Below are positions 12,801 through 24,800 of a stretch of DNA of 64,000 nucleotides, one piece after another. Both the position numbers and the translations under genes were made by a program. The DNA lies in NCBI GenBank assembly GCA_934045905.1, contig OW203769.1, positions 21,917,705 to 21,981,704 of the forward strand. The letters run 5' to 3'. The notes under the pieces were generated by a model. The model worked only from the letters and a program-made list of their open reading frames with translations, was not told the origin of the DNA and made no database searches. The DNA is from Leuctra nigra (Eukaryota > Arthropoda > Insecta > Plecoptera > Leuctridae). Positions within the stretch are counted from its first letter, which is position 1. Each line of letters begins with the position of its first letter.

Positions 12801-15800
12801 TGATTGTGAACATTGTTGGCCATCAAACGACCTTTAATTTTGTGAACCATTTGAATGAAGTGATTTTAGGTTGATTTTTAATTTTAATAAAATAAAGTAA
12901 TTCAGATAAAGCAATGTTTAAATGATAAAAAGGGTTCAAATCTTTGTTAAATGTAGAAAAAAAAACATCATTTTATATATTTTTAATAGCAGGTCGTAAA
13001 AGATTAATTTAAATTTTATTAACGTAAATATCAGACATGAATTCGAGGCTGGAACGAACCCATACAATCTTCTTTTTTACTAAAGGTGGTGCAAGCGCTC
13101 GGCCGTTTTAGCAAATTGAGAGAGAAGAATTGTTTCGTAAGTGAGTGTAGCTTTGATGGGATGTTCACATGACCAGTCTGTATGTATATTAGTAGCACTA
13201 TGCAATTTCCGATGCGATTGGAATGAATTGGAATGAAATGGAATGATTGGAACATGAAATTTTAATCATGTTTAGATAAAAGACAATCTTAAAGTTATCA
13301 CTTGGCACATTTTTAAAACTAAATTTCATACGGCACCCAGCGGGACAAGAAAATATAGCATTTTCACCAAAAATCAACTAATTATTACTAATTAACAAAG
13401 CAAAAAATTACAAATATATCAAATGATAGGTATAAGTTTGTCTTTTATATAATCATGATTAAAATATCAAATTATTTCGACAACTTGTTTTTATCGACAA
13501 TTGTATTTAAAAAAGTGCGGCAAAATCGCTCGTGCTTGCACAACCAAATTTCCTTTAAATTCAAAATTATTCGCACTGTTAATACCACTCTCTAAAAGCC
13601 TTAGTGTGACTGCAATAGAGCATTGTTTGTTTCATTGTCCCAAGTGAGACACGTGATTGTATAAGAGTGACGTCACATCCAGCTTACCCTGAGTCCGTCA
13701 GCGACGGGCGGGAAGACGAAGTCTGTAGGAGTCAGCAAGATCTTGTATGGACCCTTCGACATCCTCTTCTTCAGAAACTGTCTGCTGAAACAATCATTGC
13801 CTCTTTCACTCGCTCTTCCAAGTCACATTCGCGTTCCAAATGCATGAACCAGGCAGGTCGAGTTGACTGTAGTGGATTGTAATGATTAGATACAATGTAA
13901 TATAGGTAACTTAACAGGGGTCGGCAACCTGCGGACTTAGTGGTTCTTAAATGGCTCTTTTGGAATCGAAAAATTTGTAAATTCGAAAAAACGCCCTGCG
14001 GGGCCACAATTGGAAGTTTTATTTTAGTTTGCTCATTTTAGAGTCCCTGAATCACCTTTAATTGTTAAAATTCTAAGAAAAAGCCCCAAGGGGCAGGGCC
14101 CCTAAAGTGACTGCGGCTCCCATTATTATCTTTAATACTTTTTTGGGAAATTGGCTCCTTCACCAAAAAAAAGTTGCCGACCCCTAACTTAAGAGCTAGT
14201 CAGCCGATCCCGTTCGGGTATCTGGCCCCTTAATTAACTTTAAACAAAAGCAATGATTCATAATTAAGGATGATTCAAATATGTTAATAAAGTGCAAATG
14301 CAAAATATCACGACTATTCTCAAGATACAAAAATAAATATAATACATACGAAAAAGTTCTTTCAAAGTATTATAAATAGGATTGCAATATAAATTTGACG
14401 CACATTTTTGTCATCAGAAGCTCAGCAAAATGTCGCATCTAACATGACTTTTAAATTTCAAAGTTAAACTTTCTACTTCAAGTCCAAAAGCACTCCTCGC
14501 ATTCATAAGTAAATAACTTCTTTGACTCCGTCCTGCACAAAGAACTTAGTTCACGAGATATTCTTAATAATACAGGAGACGTTGTAATCTGCTATCATGT
14601 CAAACAATATGCTGCAAGAACACTGGGATATTTCATCGCCAAGTATTATACACAATTAGTTGCCATATTTCGTGTCGAGTTTTGATTGGCTGTGGCAGAG
14701 ATTTTAGTTAGAATTTAGAATCTTCTGAAAAATTCTTGAGTTATAAGTCGAGTCCATTTTATTTGCTAGTAAACTCTGTACCTCAGAGGTAGAATGCCGG
14801 AAGTATATTCCAATGAATCTTGAGGTGAGCTCATAAATCACTAATTCTGCCTTCATTTAATCACATTTTGTATTAATGACATGAGTCATTGTGTAAGGGA
14901 ATACTCCAATATAACCTGTATTTGTTGACTTAGTCAAAGAAATACATATAACTTGATTATATCATACCAAGAATGTGCAATGTTTAATGGACTTCCACCC
15001 TTCTACCTCTGAGAACAGAAATAAAGCAATAATTTTGTCTAAATAATTAGTAAAAATAAAAATAATCATGTAAAAGTCTAAAAATATTACAGTCAATAAT
15101 AAAGTTAGTAAGCAAGAATCGAGTGTGCGCCTCCCAGAATGGAAGTCCTTCCTCCTGAGCCAACCTGCTCAGGTATTGTGTTGTCTTGTCTGATATGCAA
15201 CATGTGGCTTAACGACGCACCTTGCTAGCAGCGCAAGCGCAATGATGGTCGTCACAACCACAGCCGAAGAGAAGACGATTGTCGCGATCTGCGCTCCCTT
15301 CGTTAGCAGCTCGTACCCGCCACCTGGTGGAGGCAACCAGAAACAATCATTCCATTGCTATTTCGTACCCGCCACCTGGTGGAGGCAACCAGAAACAATT
15401 ATTTCATTGTTGTTAGCTGCGTGTTATATGGTTGGTAGCATTGATTTCTACGCAGATAAAAATTAAAATATTTTGTCCTACATCTGCCACCATTTGTAAA
15501 ATTTAAGAAGGTATTTCATTTTACTTATTTTTTTGTGCTTTGGGCTTTTAGATGTCTGTCTTAGAAGCAAAGTAGCTAGGTATTAACTACATGAAGTAGT
15601 TTATTGTACAATAGAGAGAGTCTAAAAAAAATTTATGGTCTAGTAAATATCACCAGCAATAATATTGATAAACCACTAATCCCCCAAGAAAATAAAAAAA
15701 ATTATTTACACAAATCAATTTTATTTTCAAATGTCATGGGATTTTTTGGCGGAAAAAACGGCGTCAAGAATCAGAATTGTGATGTCATTTCGAAGTTCCC

Positions 15801-18800
15801 AACAATATGTTACCCTGGTGAATCATTTGTTGACATTGCATAGCGAATTGTGATGCCATTGTCAAAATTCCTGTTATAAAATTGTAAGCTATGTATCAAA
15901 CCATGTAAACTAATTCCTTGAAAACTTCACCCCACAACAAAATAACACCACATTTGTGTTCAGGCAAACTCAACTTTCATACCTAAAATATTTATTTATG
16001 CTGAAATATAATTTTCACGAGACTTTTGATTGTGTTTCGCCGTTTCACTTAGAATTTATAATTTAATAACAACATGGATTTATAAAAATGTACATGTTTC
16101 TGATCTCGATAATAAAAAAAATTATCTCGTGCGATAAAATAGTAATAAAGTAATCTTCATTCTAAATCTGAATAAAACTACTGAATTTTACTGAGGCCAA
16201 GAACGGCCTAAGGGACAACTGACGTCACATGTTGGTATGTAATCACATAAACACAATGTATAATCATGATGGCTCTGGTCGCAAATGACATTGCTGTCTA
16301 CGTCACTTGTTGTAATGTTGACAAACGCTGTTTTTCCCGCCTGAATGGTAGTAGATATTTCACCGCGTAGAGAACATCTATCTTCACACTATTAAGCTTA
16401 CGGTGTGAACACTTCAATGATCTACCATTGGCTCCCGTGAATACGGACTACGGGTGGAATACGCAGAAAAAAATGCTATAAAATCGACCCTAAGTCAGTC
16501 TGCACCCTAGCCGATCGCAGCGCTAAGTTCGCTGGGGGCGATCCCGGAACTAATCTAGGCAATCATTTTATTTCTTGAGTGATAGTCAATGGCGCGAGCT
16601 GTCAAATGCCATATTTTAGGTTATTTGCTGTTTGGTGAATAATAAGTAAGTGAAAATGCTTGTATAACATGTTAATTATTACAATCAATAAACTAAACAC
16701 ATTTTTACACTGATATCAACCCTTTTAATTTCATCTGATCGTTATCCAAGTTGTTTAAGTTCTAATTTATACATTTGATTTTGAATTAACCCGCTAAAAT
16801 TCAGGTTAGTTCGATTTTCTAACACCAACCATGGTGCTTAGAGAGCGCTGCGAACGGCTGGTAGCCGCAGCCAATCCACTCTATAGACCTGGCCATATTT
16901 AGCATTGGAGCCTGTTTCACGTCTCAAGCCCATCTGATCCCACCTATAATTTAATAGTGTGAAGCTAGCTGTTCTCTACGCGGTGGATATTTCAATGCGA
17001 AATTTGATAAAGAAAACGAAGGATTAGAAAAGTGAAACAAGTGTTGGTATTTATTATTTTTCATATAGTTTTTAATTTAATCTAAAGAAAAATTAAGGAA
17101 TCTTCCCAATTACTGGCTGAAGTTGTCAATCACTTATATGAATTATGTGATGAGAAGTTATGAGAAGAATCTCATGTGGATTTAAATGTTCAACATCTTG
17201 GGAATTAAAGGAAACACGTAATACGATTGAGGGAGGACTAAGGCTGAGAGAGGAATAAGGTTGAGCAACTAAGGTCACTAAAGGACACTATAACAATTAG
17301 GAACAAGTTTGTAACGTTTCTTCCCGAGATATTTGAAAAAGTGTTGATATTTCCTTGGCCATAATTTCCCCTCACCTGAGTTGTCCGCATCACACTCCCC
17401 CTCCTCGCACATGACGTCATCAGTCTTATGTCTTCTCCCCCAGCCACTTGGATCCGCCACCAAGCTCTTGACCTTGAACCGCTCCGACTGAGCCACCGAG
17501 TCCAGCAGCAACAGCGGCCGCCATCTTATGCTGTCTTCCGATTGGTTACTCACACAGTCGAACACGAAATACCGCACGTGATTCGAATCGTTCCATTTAT
17601 TCGTTAATCTCAACAGAGATTGTCTTAATCTTAACCAAATCTCTAAGTCGAAGGAAATGTTTGGGGAATTGAAATCACTCAATACGAATATAGTTCGAGA
17701 CACATTCATAAATAAAGTCCAAACACTGGACTGTTCAGTCGGATCGAAATCGAAACTCGCATTCTGTCTAGAAGGCTCTGGAATAGATCTTGAACTCCTA
17801 TTTCGAACGTTTTCTTGAATTCCATTCGTGTCATTAGACAGTTTTGAACTCGTCTTCGAACTTGGCGAGTTATTGAACGATCTCGACGTGAGGTTTCTTG
17901 AGATGTCGATCGACGTCGACGATGTGTTGGTATGTGAGGGGGCGGGGGACGGGGGGCGGGTCACCGGGGGGTGGACGGAAGACAAGTGGACTGCGAGGAA
18001 GGTCGTGTCGGGGGCGGCGACGGACTCCAAGGCGCGGAGGAGGTCGGAGGTCGACGGCGACGTCAGAGGAAGACAGAGGATCAGAACTGAAACAAGAAAT
18101 AAACACCGATTACTTCGATGCCATTTTAGAACATTCTCATTTTCACTTCTATAACTTCCTATGATTTATAGAAAATATGATAATATAAAAATACAAGAAC
18201 ATATTTGAATTATTCGTTTTAGTTATTATCTCTCGATTCTTTGTGCTCTTTATTGCTAGCTGTATTTATTATTTTTGATTTGATTGCAAGATATTTACGT
18301 GCTTGTTGGTATTGACTATTTATTAAGTTTATAAGTGGCCAAAAAGAGTAATAGACCATATCAATGACATTTCAAATGTCGAAACCGTGTATTTCCCTCT
18401 GTAATGATTTGTGATAGATTTTCAGTCCCTCTTCACCCCGCCTCCCGCTAGTAACTAATAATGATTGACAGTTTGTGCGGAATTCCCATAGCGGTAATCA
18501 TTTTACTGCGTCACTCCATCAAAATCAATTAAATTTCATGGATCCAATTTCAATCAAATAGATCTCAAATTGATAAGTGTTTCTATTGAAATCGGAATAA
18601 ATTCGGAATAAATCATCCAGACGCCTTTTAGTAACACTTTTCACTTTAAATTGTTGTTTTCAACTTTCTATTAACTTTTTCATTGTTAGTTTGGTGCATT
18701 AGAAGATGACAGACATTGAAATTAAAGTTCATTTTTTTTGTAAATGACAGTTGGACTCGAAAAGACTCTTCCACTGGAGTTTGTTATAAAGTTAAGGCCC

Positions 18801-21800
18801 AGTTGTACCGTGTCCGGATAAGTAAGATAAAGTTCACTTTAGCCTAAAGTGGACATTAGCGGTCTCTACGGCTGTGTTTCATTGGCTGTTGCCATGGTTT
18901 CAGTCGTTTAACCTACCGCTAACTTTATCGGGACATGGTATAACCGGGCCTAAGACTCATAATTGTTAGAAAACCCAACACTTTATTAAATATTAATTGT
19001 TAGGGAGTCATAAACTTTCACTATTTGTGATGCGATCTGTGAGAAGGGACCTGTGGGTGAAAGAGTTGGTTTCCTGCAAAATGCAATTATGTGTTAAAAT
19101 TGCTATTTTATCGATTTTTGGATTATGGCTTTATCTGCTACCTAGTCGTGTTTTCTTCAATCTCTGTAAATACAAATACTCAAAATAATCTAAAAAAAAA
19201 AACGAAAAAAAATGTTGTTTTATTTTAAACAAAATATTCCTGCTTTGTAAGTTTTTAAAAAATAAAATTTAAAAATATATAACTTTTTTATTTTTTAATA
19301 GAATTTTATAATTTTTTTTTATTTATTCCTCATTTTTTCCTCTTTCCAAAGAGCTAAAAAGCTGGAAATCACTATCCTTCACCCACAGGTCCCTTTTCAC
19401 AGATCGCATCACATTTTTATCTTTATTTCATTTATTTTGTTTTTATTTACTTCTATATGTATACGTCTTTCAAATGTTTTTATTTTACTCTGGTGTTTTC
19501 CCGTGTCTCACTCTCGCATGCACATGAACTTGTCGCTGTGTCTTGACAGCTTGATCGTGTCGCGGTTGACGTTCAACCCACAATCCCCTGCGAGCGGCGC
19601 ACAACCCCCGCGCAGCTCATCCCCTCCCCAGTGTCTCACTCTCGCATGCACATGAACTTGTCGCTGTGTCTTGACAGCTTGATCGTGTCGCGGTTGACGT
19701 TCAACCCACAATCCCCTGCGAGCGGCGCACAACCCCCGCGCAGCTCATCCCCTCCCCCGTGTCTCACTCTCGCATGCACATGAACTTGTCGCTGTGTCTT
19801 GACAGCTTGATCGTGTCGCGGTTGACGTTCAACCCACAATCCCCTTCGAGCGGCGCACAACCCCCGCGCAGCTCATCCCCTCCCCCGTGTCTCACTCTCG
19901 CATGCACATGAACTTGTCGCTGTGTCTTGACAGCTTGATCGTGTCGCGGTTGACGTTCAACCCACAATCCCCTGCGAGCGGCGCACAACCCCCGCGCAGC
20001 TCATCCCCTCCCCCGTGTCTCACTCTCGCATGCACATGAACTTGTCGCTGTGTCTTGACCGCTTGATCTTGTCGCGGTTGACGTTCAACCCACAATCCCC
20101 TGCGAGCGGCGCACAACCCCCGCGCAGCTCATCCCCTCCCCCGTGTCTCACTCTCGCATGCACATGAACTTGTCGCTGTGTCTTGACAGCTTAATCGTGT
20201 CGCGGTTGACGTTCAACCCACAATCCCCTGCGAGCGGCGCACAGCCCCCGCGCAGCTCATCCCCTCCCCCGTGTCTCACTCTCGCATGCACATGAACTTG
20301 TCGCTGTGTCTTGACCGCTTGATCTTGTCGCGGTTGACGTTCAACCCACAATCCCCTGCGAGCGGCGCACAACCCCCGCGCAGCTCATCCCCTCCCCCGT
20401 GTCTCACTCTCGCATGCACATGAACTTGTCGCTGTGTCTTGACCGCTTGATCTTGTCGCGGTTGACGTTCAACCCACAATCCCCTGCGAGCGGCGCACAA
20501 CCCCCGCGCAGCTCATCCCCTCCCCCGTGTCTCACTCTCGCATGCACATGAACTTGTCGCTGTGTCTTGACAGCTTGATCGTGTCGCAGTTGACGTTCAA
20601 CCCACAATCCCCTGCGAGCGGCGCACAACCCCCGCGCAGCTCATCCCCTCCCCCGTGTCTCACTCTCGCATGCACATGAACTTTTCGCTGTGTCTTGACA
20701 GCTTAATCGTGTCGCGGTTGACGTTCAACCCACAATCCCCTGCGAGCGGCGCACAACCCCCGCGCAGCTCATCCCCTCCCCCGTGTCTCACTCTCGCATG
20801 CACATGAACTTGTCGCTGTGTCTTGACAGCTTGATCGTGTCGCGGTTGACGTTCAACCCACAATCCCCTGCGAGCGGCGCACAACCCCCGCGCAGCTCAT
20901 CCCCTCCCCCGTGTCTCACTCTCGCATGCACATGAACTTGTCGCTGTGTCTTGACCGCTTGATCTTGTCGCGGTTGACGTTCAACCCACAATCCCCTGCG
21001 AGCGGCGCACAACCCCCGCGCAGCTCATCCCCTCCCCCGTGTCTCACTCTCGCATGCACATGAACTTGTCGCTGTGTCTTGACAGCTTGATCGTGTCGCG
21101 GTTGACGTTCAACCCACAATCCCCTGCGAGCGGCGCACAACCCCCGCGCAGCTCATCCCCTCCCCCGTGTCTCACTCTCGCATGCACATGAACTTGTCGC
21201 TGTGTCTTGACAGCTTGATCGTGTCGCGGTTGACGTTCAACCCACAATCCCCTGCGAGCGGCGCACAACCCCCGCGCAGCTCATCCCCTCCCCCGTGTCT
21301 CACTCTCGCATGCACATGAACTTGTCGCTGTGTCTTGACCGCTTGATCGTGTCGCAGTTGACGTTCAACCCACAATCCCCTGCGAGCGGCGCACAACCCC
21401 CGCGCAGCTCATCCCCTCCCCCGTGTCTCACTCTCGCATGCACATGAACTTGTCGCTGTGTCTTGACAGCTTGATCGTGTCGCGGTTGACGTTCAACCCA
21501 CAATCCCCTGCGAGCGGCGCACAACCCCCGCGCAGCTCATCCCCTCCCCCGTGTCTCACTCTCGCATGCACATGAACTTGTCGCTGTGTCTTGACAGCTT
21601 AATCGTGTCGCGGTTGACGTTCAACCCACAATCCCCTGCGAGCGGCGCACAACCCCCGCGCAGCTCATCCCCTCCCCCGTGTCACACTCTCGCATGCACA
21701 TGAACTTGTCGCTGTGTCTTGACCGCTTGATCTTGTCGCGGTTGACGTTCAACCCACAATCCCCTGCGAGCGGCGCACAACCCCCGCGCAGCTCATCCCC

Positions 21801-24800
21801 TCCCCCGTGTCTCACTCTCGCATGCACATGAACTTGTCGCTGTGTCTTGACAGCTTGATCGTGTCGCGGTTGACGTTCAACCCACAATCCCCTGCGAGCG
21901 GCGCACAACCCCCGCGCAGCTCATCCCCTCCCCCGTGTCTCACTCTCGCATGCACATGAACTTGTCGCTGTGTCTTGACAGCTTGATCGTGTCGCGGTTG
22001 ACGTTCAACCCACAATCCCCTGCGAGCGGCGCACAACCCCCGCGCAGCTCATCCCCTCCCCCGTGTCTCACTCTCGCATGCACATGAACTTGTCGCTGTG
22101 TCTTGACAGCTTGATCTTGTCGCGGTTGACGTTCAACCCACAATCCCCTGCGAGCGGCGCACAACCCCCGCGCAGCTCATCCCCTCCCCCGTGTCTCACT
22201 CTCGCATGCACATGAACTTGTCGCTGTGTCTTGACAGCTTAATCGTGTCGCGGTTGACGTTCAACCCACAATCCCCTGCGAGCGGCGCACAACCCCCGCG
22301 CAGCTCATCCCCTCCCCCGTGTCTCACTCTCGCATGCACATGAACTTGTCGCTGTGTCTTGACAGCTTGATCGTGTCGCGGTTGACGTTCAACCCACAAT
22401 CCCCTGCGAGCGGCGCACAACCCCCGCGCAGCTCATCCCCTCCCCCGTGTCTCACTCTCGCATGCACATGAACTTGTCGCTGTGTCTTGACCGCTTGATC
22501 GTGTCGCAGTTGACGTTCAACCCACAATCCCCTGCGAGCGGCGCACAACCCCCGCGCAGCTCATCCCCTCCCCCGTGTCTCACTCTCGCATGCACATGAA
22601 CTTGTCGCTGTGTCTTGACAGCTTGATCTTGTCGCGGTTGACGTTCAACCCACAATCCCCTGCGAGCGGCGCACAACCCCCGCGCAGCTCATCCCCTCCC
22701 CCGTGTCTCACTCTCGCATGCACATGAACTTGTCGCTGTGTCTTGACAGCTTGATCTTGTCGCGGTTGACGTTCAACCCACAATCCCCTGCGAGCGGCGC
22801 ACAACCCCCGCGCAGCTCATCCCCTCCCCCGTGTCTCACTCTCGCATGCACATGAACTTGTCGCTGTGTCTTGACAGCTTGATCGTGTCGCAGTTGACGT
22901 TCAACCCACAATCCCCTGCGAGCGGCGCACAACCCCCGCGCAGCTCATCCCCTCCCCCGTGTCTCACTCTCGCATGCACATGAACTTGTCGCTGTGTCTT
23001 GACAGCTTAATCGTGTCGCGGTTGACGTTCAACCCACAATCCCCTGCGAGCGGCGCACAACCCCCGCGCAGCTCATCCCCTCCCCCGTGTCTCACTCTCG
23101 CATGCACATGAACTTGTCGCTGTGTCTTGACCGCTTGATCTTGTCGCGGTTGACGTTCAACCCACAATCCCCTGCGAGCGGCGCACAACCCCCGCGCAGC
23201 TCATCCCCTCCCCCGTGTCTCACTCTCGCATGCACATGAACTTGTCGCTGTGTCTTGACAGCTTGATCGTGTCGCGGTTGACGTTCAACCCACAATCCCC
23301 TGCGAGCGGCGCACAACCCCCGCGCAGCTCATCCCCTCCCCCGTGTCTCACTCTCGCATGCACATGAACTTGTCGCTGTGTCTTGACAGATTGATCGTGT
23401 CGCGGTTGACGTTCAACCCACAATCCCCTGCGAGCGGCGCACAACCCCCGCGCAGCTCATCCCCTCCCCCGTGTCTCACTCTCGCATGCACATGAACTTG
23501 TCGCTGTGTCTTGACAGCTTGATCGTGTCGCGGTTGACGTTCAACCCACAATCCCCTGCGAGCGGCGCACAACCCCCGCGCAGCTCATCCCCTCCCCCGT
23601 GTCTCACTCTCGCATGCACATGAACTTGTCGCTGTGTCTTGACAGCTTGATCGTGTCGCGGTTGACGTTCAACCCACAATCCCCTGCGAGCGGCGCACAA
23701 CCCCCGCGCAGCTCATCCCCTCCCCCGTGTCTCACTCTCGCATGCACATGAACTTGTCGCTGTGTCTTGACAGCTTGATCGTGTCGCGGTTGACGTTCAA
23801 CCCACAATCCCCTGCGAGCGGCGCACAACCCCCGCGCAGCTCATCCCCTCCCCCGTGTCTCACTCTCGCATGCACATGAACTTGTCGCTGTGTCTTGACA
23901 GCTTGATCGTGTCGCGGTTGACGTTCAACCCACAATCCCCTGCGAGCGGCGCACAACCCCCGCGCAGCTCATCCCCTCCCCCGTGTCTCACTCTCGCATG
24001 CACATGAACTTGTCGCTGTGTCTTGACAGCTTGATCGTGTCGCGGTTGACGTTCAACCCACAATCCCCTGCGAGCGGCGCACAACCCCCGCGCAGCTCAT
24101 CCCCTCCCCCGTGTCTCACTCTCGCATGCACATGAACTTGTCGCTGTGTCTTGACAGCTTGATCGTGTCGCGGTTGACGTTCAACCCACAATCCCCTGCG
24201 AGCGGCGCACAGCCCCCGCGCAGCTCATCCCCTCCCCCGTGTCTCACTCTCGCATGCACATGAACTTGTCGCTGTGTCTTGACCGCTTGATCTTGTCGCG
24301 GTTGACGTTCAACCCACAATCCCCTGCGAGCGGCGCACAACCCCCGCGCAGCTCATCCCCTCCCCCGTGTCTCACTCTCGCATGCACATGAACTTGTCGC
24401 TGTGTCTTGACAGCTTGATCGTGTCGCAGTTGACGTTCAACCCACAATCCCCTGCGAGCGGCGCACAACCCCCGCGCAGCTCATCCCCTCCCCCGTGTCT
24501 CACTCTCGCATGCACATGAACTTGTCGCTGTGTCTTGACAGCTTGATCTTGTCGCGGTTGACGTTCAACCCACAATCCCCTGCGAGCGGCGCACAACCCC
24601 CCGAGCAGCTCATCCCCTCCCCCGTGTCTCACTCTCGCATGCACATGAACTTGTCGCTGTGTCTTGACAGCTTAATCGTGTCGCGGTTGACGTTCAACCC
24701 ACAATCCCCTGCGAGCGGCGCACAACCCCCGCGCAGCTCATCCCCTCCCCCGTGTCTCACTCTCGCATGCACATGAACTTGTCGCTGTGTCTTGACAGCT

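Noticed and set aside
16361..16985. Assigning the 625-bp TIR element to hAT
   Set aside because: The visible target duplication is 7 bp rather than 8 and the ends lack a known hAT consensus, so it is left unclassified.
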